From Deltaproteobacteria bacterium (GTDB lineage: Bacteria > Desulfobacterota > Desulfovibrionia > Desulfovibrionales > Desulfovibrionaceae): DNA of 5,508 nucleotides. Below the pieces are notes generated by a model. The model was not told where the DNA came from. It did no database searches and saw nothing but the letters and a program-made list of their open reading frames with translations. Both the position numbers and the translations under genes were made by a program. The DNA lies in assembly GCA_025350085.1 (NCBI GenBank), contig JANXYI010000338.1, forward strand, positions 1-5,508, written 5' to 3'. Shown piece by piece: positions 1-5,508 of the stretch; the first letter of the stretch is position 1, and every line of letters begins with the position of its first letter.

Positions 1-119
1 GGGCCGGGCCGGACCTGCCGCCGCCGAGGGCCTGCCTGATCCTGCCGAAGAAGCCTGCACACTGTTCCATATCCACCCAATCGCAGAAAATCCCGCCAGA
101 TACAAGCTGCCTGCTCCTG

Positions 120-149
120 GCAAGGGCCGGGCAGCCTGCCGGTCCCTGC
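120..149 (+). terminator. Imperfect hairpin, possible terminator or leader structure
   Basis: The arms pair as GC/A/GGG/CC/GGCA on the left (120-133) with TGCC/GG/CCC/T/GC on the right (137-149). This gives about 12 base pairs with single-base bulges at 122, 129 and 143 and a three-base loop at 134-136. It lies upstream of the putative promoter. There is no T tract after it, so it is not a standard intrinsic terminator. It could close an upstream transcript, act as a processing or regulatory structure, or be chance pairing in GC-rich DNA. Confidence 0.25.
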
Positions 150-181
150 GCTGTCCTGCCCGCATATCAGGCCCAAATCCC

Positions 182-210
182 TTGCATATCATCTGTTCAC
201 GGGGTAAATA
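182..210 (+). promoter_or_regulatory. Weak candidate sigma-70 promoter for the operon
   Basis: A TTGCAT box at 182-187 is separated by 17 bases from TAAATA at 205-210, which is ideal spacing. Each box matches only three of six consensus positions. The pair sits in the most A/T-rich stretch before the first gene and would leave a leader of roughly 70 bases ahead of the ATG at 287. I see no other promoter-like pair before any later gene. No operator-like palindrome is evident next to it. The call rests on spacing and position more than on consensus fit. Confidence 0.3.
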
Positions 211-286
211 GAAACGTTGGCCCGGCTTTCACCGCAATGGCGGAGGCCCGGCCCGGCGCACACATCTCCAAGACAAGGCGGCGGGC

Positions 287-1948
287 ATGCTGGAAAGCTC
301 CGGATACACGAGGCTCCGCGTCAAGATGATCCTCACCACCCTGGGGTTCTCGCTCATTCCGCTGCTCATCCTGGGCTACACCATCTACCACCAGTTCGAG
401 ACGGCGCACACCAGCAAGATGCACCAGCACTTGAACCACATCACCGAGAACAAGCGCCGCACCATCGATCTGTTCCTGAACGAGCGCCTCTCGCAGCTCA
501 TGGCTATCGCCTACACCCATCAGCTGAAATACTTCCTTGAGGACGGCACCTTCGAGCGCGTGTTCACCCTGCTGCAATCGCGCTCCAAGTACTACATCGA
601 CCTCGGCATCATCGACCAGAACGGCGACCACATCGTCTACACCGGGCCCTACCACTCCATCCGCACGGCCAACTACAAGAACGAGGAGTGGTTCCACCAG
701 GTCCAGGCCAAGGGCATCTTCATCAGCGACGTCTTCATGGGCCTGCGCAACTACCCCCACTTCATCATCGCCGTCATGCGCCGCGAGGGCGACAAGAGCT
801 GGATCTTGCGCGCCACCATCGACTCGGACATCTTTGACTCGCTGGTGCAGAGCGATCAGCTGGGCGCCAACGGCGACGCCTTCCTGCTCAACGCCGAGAA
901 CATCCTCCAGTCCAAGCCGCGCTTCGGGGCCAAGCTCCTCGGCAAGATGGACCTGGGCTCCTTTGCGCGCTTCCCGGGCGTGCGCTCGGAGATGATCGAG
1001 GTGGGCGGCAAGCCGTACCTCTTCGGCCTGGCCTGGCTGGACAACAAGAACTGGCTGCTGGCCATCCGCGACGACCCGAGCGAGGAGCTCATGCCGCTGA
1101 CGCGCACCCGCTACCTGGTCTGGCTCATCCTGGCCGGCGGCTTCCTGCTCATCGCCGGGGGCACGGTACTCACCAGCACCACCATCATCGCCCAGCTGGT
1201 GCGCTCCGAGCGCGAGAAGGCCACGCTGAACGCCTCGCTCACCCAGTCGAGCAAGATGGCCTCGCTCGGCAAAATGGCCGCGGGCGTGGCCCACGAGGTC
1301 AACAATCCGCTGGCCATCATCAAGGAAAAGGCCGGCTGGATGCGCGACCTCTTGAGCGAGGAGGACATCAAGGCCAGCCCGAACCTCAAGGAGTTCGAGG
1401 ACGCCATCACCAAGATCGAGTACCACGTCACCCGGGCCAAGGACGTGACCCACCGCCTGCTCGGCTTTGCCCGGCGCATGGACCCGCTCCAGGAGGACAT
1501 CAGCATCAACGAGGTCCTGAACCAGACCATCACCTTCCTGGAAAACGAGGCCAGGTACCGCGCCATCGAGATCCACACCACCTTCCAGAAGGACCTGCCC
1601 TTTGTGGCCAGCGACTCGGCCCAGCTCCAGCAGGTCTTTTTGAACATCATCGACAACGCCATCGACGCCATCGGCAAGGACGGCAGCATCCAGATCCGCA
1701 CCCAGGCCGTGAGCGATCCCGACGAGGTCATCATCTCCATCGCCGACACCGGGCCGGGCATCCCCAAGGAGAAGCTGGACAAGATCTTCGATCCCTTCTT
1801 CACCACCAAGAAGGTCGGCCAGGGCACGGGCCTGGGGCTGACCATCAGCTTCAGCATCATCCAGAAGCTCGGCGGGCGCATCACGGTGGACAGCCAAGAA
1901 GGCCACGGCGCGACGTTCATCATCAGCCTGCCGCTGCGCAAGGCGTAG
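287..1948 (+). CDS. Membrane sensor histidine kinase with periplasmic double-CACHE domain
   Basis: This 553-residue kinase senses a signal outside the inner membrane, autophosphorylates on a histidine and passes the phosphate to a receiver, most likely the product of the next gene. Residues 1-13 are short and basic. Transmembrane segments lie at about 14-34 and 277-301. The roughly 240-residue periplasmic part between them looks like a dCACHE fold, a family that binds small ligands, with NYKNEEWF (129-136) and PHFIIAV (157-163) typical of it. There is no HAMP domain: the second membrane segment runs through a short helix into the dimerization helix. The H-box AHEVNNP places the phosphorylated histidine at 336, and its HExxN pattern suggests phosphatase activity as well. 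ATP-binding boxes follow: N-box (N453, N457), G1 DTGPGIP (487-493), F-box FDPFFTT (501-507) and G2 GQGTGLGL (511-518). The start is the first possible one after an in-frame TAG at 209-211, with AAGG at 275-278 eight bases before it. The ligand cannot be told from the sequence. Confidence 0.93.
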   Translation: MLESSGYTRLRVKMILTTLGFSLIPLLILGYTIYHQFETAHTSKMHQHLNHITENKRRTIDLFLNERLSQLMAIAYTHQLKYFLEDGTFERVFTLLQSRSKYYIDLGIIDQNGDHIVYTGPYHSIRTANYKNEEWFHQVQAKGIFISDVFMGLRNYPHFIIAVMRREGDKSWILRATIDSDIFDSLVQSDQLGANGDAFLLNAENILQSKPRFGAKLLGKMDLGSFARFPGVRSEMIEVGGKPYLFGLAWLDNKNWLLAIRDDPSEELMPLTRTRYLVWLILAGGFLLIAGGTVLTSTTIIAQLVRSEREKATLNASLTQSSKMASLGKMAAGVAHEVNNPLAIIKEKAGWMRDLLSEEDIKASPNLKEFEDAITKIEYHVTRAKDVTHRLLGFARRMDPLQEDISINEVLNQTITFLENEARYRAIEIHTTFQKDLPFVASDSAQLQQVFLNIIDNAIDAIGKDGSIQIRTQAVSDPDEVIISIADTGPGIPKEKLDKIFDPFFTTKKVGQGTGLGLTISFSIIQKLGGRITVDSQEGHGATFIISLPLRKA

Positions 1949-1976
1949 GCCCGGACCAGGGGCCAAAGGAGCGCAC

Positions 1977-2375
1977 ATGGACATCAGAATCCTGCTTGTG
2001 GATGACGAGGTCGACTTTGTGGAGACCATGGTCAAACGCTTCGGCATCCGCAAGATGCCGCTCGACTCCGCGAAAAGCGGCCAGGAGGCCCTGGACGAGA
2101 TGGCCGTCCGGGAATACGACGTGGTCATCCTGGACGTGCGCATGCCGGGCATGGACGGCCTGGAGACCTTGAAGCAGATCCGCGAGCGCTGGCCGCTCAC
2201 CGAGGTCATCATGCTCACCGGCCATGCCTCGCTGGAGGCCGGGATGCAGGGCATGAACCTGGGCGCCTACGACTACGTGCTCAAGCCCACGGACTTCGAC
2301 GACCTTCTGGACAAGGTGCGCAAGGCCTTTGAGAGGAAACAGCTCAATGCCAAGGCCCACAAGCAGGGTGCCTGA
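1977..2375 (+). CDS. Single-domain response regulator (receiver only)
   Basis: This 132-residue cytoplasmic protein is one receiver domain and nothing more. The acidic pocket is D9-D10, the phosphorylated aspartate is D53 in ILDVRMPGMDG, the switch threonine is T81 in MLTGHAS, the aromatic switch is Y100, and the conserved lysine is K103 in YVLKP. The whole active site is therefore intact. The sequence style (LTGHAS, GAYDYVLKP) resembles NtrC-type receivers, but no AAA+ or DNA-binding domain follows. The last 15 residues are a charged tail rich in K, A and Q. The start follows AAAGGAG (1965-1971) by 5 bases and lies 28 bases after the upstream kinase stop. Output must come from protein binding, a phosphorelay or phosphate buffering, as in CheY or Spo0F-like proteins. 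Its position between two kinases suggests that both address it. Confidence 0.93.
   Translation: MDIRILLVDDEVDFVETMVKRFGIRKMPLDSAKSGQEALDEMAVREYDVVILDVRMPGMDGLETLKQIRERWPLTEVIMLTGHASLEAGMQGMNLGAYDYVLKPTDFDDLLDKVRKAFERKQLNAKAHKQGA
2331..2337 (+). promoter_or_regulatory. Ribosome binding site deciding the start of the second kinase
   Basis: GAGAGGA lies inside the receiver gene, nine bases before the ATG at 2347. Competing in-frame starts are TTG 2329 (upstream of this site), GTG 2368 (AGCAGG directly abutting, no spacing) and TTG 2413 (AGGG at 2405-2408, only four bases away). ATG 2347 is the best-spaced of these and makes the two genes overlap by 29 bases. Confidence 0.55.
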
Positions 2376-3357
2376 GCCCGCAAAAAGGGACCAGGGCCCG
2401 GACCAGGGCATCTTGGCCAGGGCCACCGGGGCCAGGGTCTGGAAGGACCACAGCCTGCTTTTGTGGGCGCATTTCCTGGTGCCGCCTGTGCTGGCCGCCC
2501 TCGTGGTGGCCGCGACCTTCGCCACCCCGCTTCTGGCCGCCATCCTGGCGGCAGCCGTGCTCGGCATCGCCGCCTTCTCCGCGCGCGGCCTGCTCACCCG
2601 CTTAAGCGGGGCCGAGGAGTCCCGGCTGGCGCTCAACAGCCAACTCATCCAGTCCCAGAAGCTGGCGGCCATCGGCGAGCTCTCGGCAGGCATCGCGCAC
2701 GAGATCAACAACCCCATCGCCATCATCGCCCAGGAGGCCGAATGGGCCGCGCACCTGGTGGCCGAGGCCGAGAAGGCCCCCGGCGCTGACTTCGTCGAGG
2801 TCAAGGACTCCCTGCGCGAGATCCGCTCCCAGGTGGACCGCTGCAAGAACATCACCCACAAGCTGCTCGACTTCGCCCGCAAGCGCGAGCCCGTGCTCCA
2901 GGAGGTGGACGTGGCCCGGCTCATCGACGACATGGCCCGGCTGGTGGACAAGGAGGCCTCGTACAAGAACGTGACCCTGGTGCGCACCCTGCCCCAGGAC
3001 CTGCCCAGCCTGCGCACCGACGCCCCGCTGCTGCGCCAGGTGGTGCTGAACCTCATGACCAACGCCCTGCACGCCGTGGACACGGGCGGCCGCATCGAGG
3101 CCTCGGCCCGGGCCGACGACCAGGCCCTGGAGATCAACATCAACGACAACGGCTCGGGCATCTTGCCGGAAAACATGGACAAGATCTTCAACCCCTTCTT
3201 CACCACCAAGGCCCCGGGCCAGGGCACCGGGCTCGGGCTATCCCTGTGCCACACGCTGGTTACCGGCATGGGCGGCACCATCCAGGTGGACAGCGCCCAG
3301 GGCCAGGGCACCACCTTCACCGTGCGCCTGCCGCGCCGGCCCGGCTCCAAGCCTTGA
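2347..3357 (+). CDS. Second histidine kinase, membrane-anchored, without a sensor domain
   Basis: From ATG 2347 this is a 336-residue kinase. Residues 1-36 are polar and probably cytoplasmic. Two hydrophobic segments at about 37-58 and 61-79 form a tight hairpin with almost no periplasmic loop, so there is no extracellular sensor. A short helix leads to the H-box AHEINNP with the phosphorylated histidine at 118. The N-box (N235, N239), G1 DNGSGI (267-272), F-box FNPFFTT (281-287) and G2 GQGTGLGL (291-298) are all intact, so it should be active. Its catalytic core closely resembles that of the first kinase (similar H-box, THKLLDFAR against THRLLGFAR, the same G2 box), which suggests duplication and loss of the CACHE domain. 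It may sense the membrane, a partner protein or nothing, and may tune the shared receiver. It overlaps the receiver gene by 29 bases. The start is the least certain part: GTG 2368 or TTG 2413 would shorten the N-terminus. Confidence 0.88.
   Translation: MPRPTSRVPEPAKRDQGPDQGILARATGARVWKDHSLLLWAHFLVPPVLAALVVAATFATPLLAAILAAAVLGIAAFSARGLLTRLSGAEESRLALNSQLIQSQKLAAIGELSAGIAHEINNPIAIIAQEAEWAAHLVAEAEKAPGADFVEVKDSLREIRSQVDRCKNITHKLLDFARKREPVLQEVDVARLIDDMARLVDKEASYKNVTLVRTLPQDLPSLRTDAPLLRQVVLNLMTNALHAVDTGGRIEASARADDQALEININDNGSGILPENMDKIFNPFFTTKAPGQGTGLGLSLCHTLVTGMGGTIQVDSAQGQGTTFTVRLPRRPGSKP
2389..2409 (+). repeat. Short tandem repeat, 12-base unit, 1.75 copies
   Basis: The unit GACCAGGGCCCG is followed directly by GACCAGGGC, in frame, encoding DQGP then DQG at residues 15-21 of the second kinase. 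It lies in the polar N-terminal segment before the first membrane helix. A 14-base part (GGCCCGGACCAGGG, 2395-2408) also occurs exactly at 1948-1961, just after the first kinase. In DNA this GC-rich both could be chance or replication slippage. Confidence 0.5.
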
Positions 3358-3359
3358 GG
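3356..3359 (+). promoter_or_regulatory. Ribosome binding site overlapping the kinase stop codon
   Basis: GAGG at 3356-3359 shares two bases with the TGA stop (3355-3357) of the second kinase and lies six bases before the ATG at 3366. This fixes the start of the ferredoxin-ASKHA gene. The same frame is open further upstream to about 3246, but that stretch encodes a His/Pro/Arg-rich shadow of the kinase reading frame, while the ferredoxin fold begins right at MIRITTFDG. The arrangement favours translational coupling. Confidence 0.7.
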
Positions 3360-3365
3360 CGCGCC

Positions 3366-4985
3366 ATGATCCGCATCACCACTTTTGACGGCCGCAGCCT
3401 GAAACTGGCACCGGCACCGGACCAGACCCTGGCCCAGGCCATTTTTCTGTTCCAGGAAGACGGGCTGTCCGGCCTGTGGGACGGGGTGCCGCTGTGCGCG
3501 GGCCTGGGCCGCTGCGGGCTGTGCCGTGTGCGCTACGAATCCACGCCGCCAGTGCCCTTGGCCGAGGAACTGAAGCGCCTGGGCGCCGAGGCCGTGGCCC
3601 AGGGCTGGCGGCTGTCCTGCCTGCACCCGGCGGCAGCCTGCGCGATCTTCCTGCCCGAGCCCCGGCGCTCGGCCCGGCCCCGCGTGGACATTGGCATGGC
3701 CACAAGCGGGCCCGCGGCTGCGGCCGCATCATTGGCAATCGACCTGGGCACCACGAGCATCCACTGGGCCGCGCTCGACAAAAGCGGCCAGACGCTGTCC
3801 TCGGGCCAGGGCCTCAACCCGCAGCTGGGCCTGGGCAGCGAGGTCATGTCGCGCCTGGCCTATGCACAGAGGCCTGGCGGCGCCGCTGTGCTGTCCGGGC
3901 TGGTGCGCCAGCGCCTGCTCGCGCTAAAGGCCGACGCCGAGGCCAGCCACGGAGCGCACATCACGCGGCTGTGCGTGGCGGGCAACAGCGCTATGACCTA
4001 CCTGCTGCTCGGCCTCGCCGTGGACGGCCTGGCCCGCGCGCCCTACCACCTGGAGTATGTCGGCGGCGACGAGCGCCAGTTCGGCCCAGACTCGCCCGGT
4101 GGCCTGCCCGCTGCGCTCATCCCGCCGCTCTTGGCGCCCTTCATCGGCGCGGACCTGAGCGCCGGGCTCGCAGCGCTGCACTTTTCTCCGGATGGCCCGC
4201 CCGCCTACCCGTTCCTGCTGGCCGACCTGGGCACCAACGGCGAGTTCGTGCTGGCCCTGTCCCCGGACGAATATCTGCTGGCCAGCGTGCCGCTGGGCCC
4301 GGCGCTCGAGGGCGTAGGCCTGCGCCACGGCCGCGTGGCCGGGCCAGGTGCGGTGCGCGCCTTTGTGCTCACCCCGGTGGGCCTGCGGCCGGAGTACATC
4401 GAGCGTCCGCCCCTGCCAGGCCCCCAGATGGAACAGGAGGACGCGGGCATTACGGGCGTGGGCTACCTGTCGCTCACGGCCACGCTCCTGCGCGCTGGCG
4501 TGCTGGACGAGTCGGGCCGCTTCGTGGTACCCGCCACGCCCCTGGGCAAGCGCCTCGCCCAAAAACTTGTCAGCCTGGATGGCGAACAGGCGCTGGACCT
4601 GGGCCACGGCCTGCTTCTCCCGGCCTCGGACGTGGAGGAGCTGGTCAAGGTCAAGGCGGCCTTCAACCTGGCCCTGTCCCGGCTGCTGGCCGAGGCGAAG
4701 CTCGCCCCAACAGCGCTTTCGGGCGTGCACTTGGCCGGAGCCATGGGCGAGCATGTGGACGCGGCCGACCTGGCGGCCCTTGGTTTTTTGCCCGAGGCGC
4801 TTACCAGCCGGGTACGCCGCGCGGGCAACACCTCGCTTACCGGGGCGCGCCTGCTGCTCACCAGCCCCGCGGCCTGGGACTGGGTGCGCACCCTGCCCGG
4901 CCGCTGCCGCGCCCTCGACCTGGCCGCTGAGCCTGGTTTCGGTTCCCTGTATGTTGAAAGGATGGTCCTCAAGTATGTCGCCTGA
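3366..4985 (+). CDS. [2Fe-2S] ferredoxin-ASKHA ATPase, RACo/DUF4445 family
   Basis: This 539-residue cytoplasmic protein resembles activators that use ATP to drive low-potential electron transfer onto corrinoid proteins (RACo/RACE family; RamA is a functional relative). Residues 1-98 are a plant-type ferredoxin with cluster cysteines C44, C50, C53 (CAGLGRCGLC) and C85. The ATPase begins at about 122: phosphate-1 loop AIDLGTTS (124-131), then NPQLGLGSEVMSRL (151-164) and AGNSAM (205-210), all typical of the RACo middle region. The DUF4445 part follows: second phosphate loop ADLGTNGEF (286-294), the nucleotide-binding LAGAMGEH (456-463) and GNTSLTGA (487-494). The usual linker domain of about 90 residues between ferredoxin and ATPase is missing, replaced by about 22 residues rich in Ala, Pro and Arg. 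It starts 8 bases after the second kinase and overlaps the next gene by 11 bases. No corrinoid protein or methyltransferase partner is in the window, so the substrate is unknown. Confidence 0.9.
   Translation: MIRITTFDGRSLKLAPAPDQTLAQAIFLFQEDGLSGLWDGVPLCAGLGRCGLCRVRYESTPPVPLAEELKRLGAEAVAQGWRLSCLHPAAACAIFLPEPRRSARPRVDIGMATSGPAAAAASLAIDLGTTSIHWAALDKSGQTLSSGQGLNPQLGLGSEVMSRLAYAQRPGGAAVLSGLVRQRLLALKADAEASHGAHITRLCVAGNSAMTYLLLGLAVDGLARAPYHLEYVGGDERQFGPDSPGGLPAALIPPLLAPFIGADLSAGLAALHFSPDGPPAYPFLLADLGTNGEFVLALSPDEYLLASVPLGPALEGVGLRHGRVAGPGAVRAFVLTPVGLRPEYIERPPLPGPQMEQEDAGITGVGYLSLTATLLRAGVLDESGRFVVPATPLGKRLAQKLVSLDGEQALDLGHGLLLPASDVEELVKVKAAFNLALSRLLAEAKLAPTALSGVHLAGAMGEHVDAADLAALGFLPEALTSRVRRAGNTSLTGARLLLTSPAAWDWVRTLPGRCRALDLAAEPGFGSLYVERMVLKYVA
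4957..4962 (+). promoter_or_regulatory. Ribosome binding site for the Rsm22-like gene
   Basis: AAAGGA at 4957-4962, inside the end of the ferredoxin-ASKHA gene, lies 12 bases before ATG 4975, which is slightly long spacing. The other in-frame start, ATG 4951, has no purine-rich site ahead of it and would add eight residues. ATG 4975 is therefore preferred, with modest certainty. Confidence 0.5.
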
Positions 4986-5508
4986 ACAACTCTTTCCGCG
5001 CCCCGGCGGCGACTTCCTGGCCCTTTTGGCCGGGCTGCCCAAACACCTGGACGCGGCCATGCCCATGCGCAGGCAGCACCGCCGCGAGCTGCCGGGCGAC
5101 ATCCGCCGTCTCTCGCACCTGCTCACCGACGAGCGCGACGAGCTTAAGCGCGACTACCTCGCGGACCCGGCCGCGCTCTCGGCCTATTTGCGCTATTTCC
5201 TGCCCTGGAACATCTACCGGCTGGGCGTGCTCTTCGCCGGGCTGGCGCTCGATCCGGGCGGGGACAACCCCGAGGCCGAGACCACCGTCATCGACCTGGG
5301 CGCCGGGCCGCTCTCCGCTGCCCTGGCCCTGTGGATGGCCCGGCCGCACCTGCGCCGCCGCAAGTTGCACCTGATCTGCGTGGACCGCTCGCCCAAGCCC
5401 ATGCGCCTGGGCCTGGACACGCTGAAGAGCCTGGCCGACAAGCACGGCGGCCTGGCCCCCTGGCGCGTCACCCTGGTCAAGGGCGAGCTTACCGAGCGCC
5501 TGCGCGAG
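4975..5508 (+). CDS. Rsm22-like SAM-dependent methyltransferase (5' part, cut by window edge)
   Basis: Only the first 178 codons are present; the frame is open at the right edge. The visible part resembles the bacterial Rsm22 family (PF09243), relatives of the mitochondrial small-subunit assembly factors Rsm22/METTL17, which are expected to act on the small ribosomal subunit. An N-terminal helical region includes RRELPGDIRRLSHLL (36-50) and YLRYFLPWNIYRL (71-83), which I recognise as typical of this family. A Rossmann methyltransferase fold follows: SAM-binding motif I VIDLGAGPLS (105-114) and an acidic residue at the end of the second strand, D137 in ICVDRSP. The catalytic region and any Fe-S cysteines would lie beyond the edge; the only cysteine seen is C135. 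The 11-base overlap with the previous gene implies coupled translation. The methyltransferase assignment is firm; the Rsm22 assignment is good, and the substrate is inferred from family. Confidence 0.8.
   Translation, partial: MSPEQLFPRPGGDFLALLAGLPKHLDAAMPMRRQHRRELPGDIRRLSHLLTDERDELKRDYLADPAALSAYLRYFLPWNIYRLGVLFAGLALDPGGDNPEAETTVIDLGAGPLSAALALWMARPHLRRRKLHLICVDRSPKPMRLGLDTLKSLADKHGGLAPWRVTLVKGELTERLRE

Larger units (their letters stand above)
1..286. other. Upstream non-coding region of the operon
   Basis: I see no convincing gene here. The forward frame open from base 2 to a TAG at 209-211 has only about 58% G/C at third codon positions, far below the near-saturated level of the five genes downstream, and it has no start in the window. 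Bases 61-215 are clearly richer in A and T than the rest, as expected of an intergenic regulatory region. It contains an imperfect hairpin at 120-149 and a weak promoter-like pair at 182-210. On the minus strand, a frame beginning with ATG at 70-68 stays open to the left edge with high third-position GC (23 codons), but it has no well-spaced ribosome binding site. A divergent gene start is possible and unproven. Confidence 0.6.

Noticed and set aside
2..211. Forward open frame ending at TAG 209-211, as a possible end of an upstream gene
   Set aside because: Third-position GC is only about 58% against near-saturation in the genes here, with rare-looking codons such as ATA and AGA and no recognisable sequence.
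217..235. Possible sigma-54 promoter around TTGGCCCGGCTTTCACCGC
   Set aside because: The GG at 219-220 is not followed by GC at the required spacing: positions 231-232 are AC, and the next GC lies at 234-235, too far.
197..2254. Minus-strand open frame of 685 codons
   Set aside because: It lies antisense to the first kinase and the receiver, whose domains and active-site residues are complete. Its translation is low-complexity (rich in A, V, D, G, L, H), as expected for the mirror of high-GC3 coding DNA, with no recognisable domain.
3246..3365. Forty-codon upstream extension of the ferredoxin-ASKHA gene
   Set aside because: The extension is His/Pro/Arg/Gly-rich, overlaps the G2 and C-terminal part of the second kinase, and there is a good ribosome binding site for ATG 3366, where the ferredoxin fold begins.
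1923..3626. Minus-strand open frame of 567 codons
   Set aside because: It is antisense to the receiver, second kinase and ferredoxin genes, has repetitive Arg/Ser/Ala-rich composition and shows no motif.
4783..4788. Run of six T as a possible terminator tail
   Set aside because: It lies within the ASKHA coding frame, encoding GFL, and no stable hairpin directly precedes it.
3476..4930. Plus-strand open frame of 484 codons inside the ferredoxin-ASKHA gene
   Set aside because: It is an out-of-frame shadow rich in Gly, Arg, Pro and Ala; the overlapping frame carries the full ferredoxin and ASKHA motifs.
3924..5126. Minus-strand open frame of 400 codons
   Set aside because: It is antisense to two clear genes and its His/Gln/Arg/Ala-rich translation has no domain signature.
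1..5508. CRISPR arrays, tRNA or rRNA genes, insertion sequences
   Set aside because: I saw no regularly spaced repeats, no tRNA-like cloverleaf or rRNA sequence, and no transposase or terminal inverted repeats; 287-5508 is filled by normal coding sequence.

Overview
This 5.5 kb window is very GC-rich, and third codon positions are almost always G or C. It is most like a Deltaproteobacterium of the Desulfovibrio group (Desulfovibrionales). That placement is inferred from the gene families (a double-CACHE sensor kinase of a type common in these bacteria, a RACo-like ASKHA ferredoxin protein and an Rsm22-like methyltransferase) and from base composition. No marker gene in the window proves it.

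Layout: bases 1-286 hold no gene I can defend. They contain an imperfect hairpin (120-149) and a weak sigma-70-like promoter (182-210). From 287 to the right edge, five genes run on the + strand with almost no space between them: (1) a membrane sensor histidine kinase with a large periplasmic sensor domain (287-1948); (2) a receiver-only response regulator (1977-2375); (3) a second membrane histidine kinase with no real sensor domain (2347-3357, overlapping gene 2 by 29 nt); (4) a [2Fe-2S] ferredoxin fused to an ASKHA ATPase of the RACo/DUF4445 family (3366-4985, 8 nt after gene 3); (5) the first 178 codons of an Rsm22-like SAM-dependent methyltransferase (4975 to beyond the edge, overlapping gene 4 by 11 nt). 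Each start has a purine-rich ribosome binding site in or just after the previous gene. No terminator-like structure separates them, so they look like one operon with translational coupling.

How they may work together: the two kinases have related catalytic cores and probably share the single receiver. That receiver has no DNA-binding or other output domain, so it must act through protein contact, as an intermediate in a relay, or as a phosphate sink. The ferredoxin-ASKHA protein belongs to a family that uses ATP hydrolysis to push low-potential electrons onto a partner, classically a corrinoid protein. No corrinoid protein or corrinoid methyltransferase lies in the window. Its nearest downstream partner is instead a ribosome-linked methyltransferase of a family reported elsewhere to be Fe-S dependent. 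This signalling, redox-activation and ribosome-methyltransferase arrangement is the most interesting aspect of the window, but the functional link is inference.
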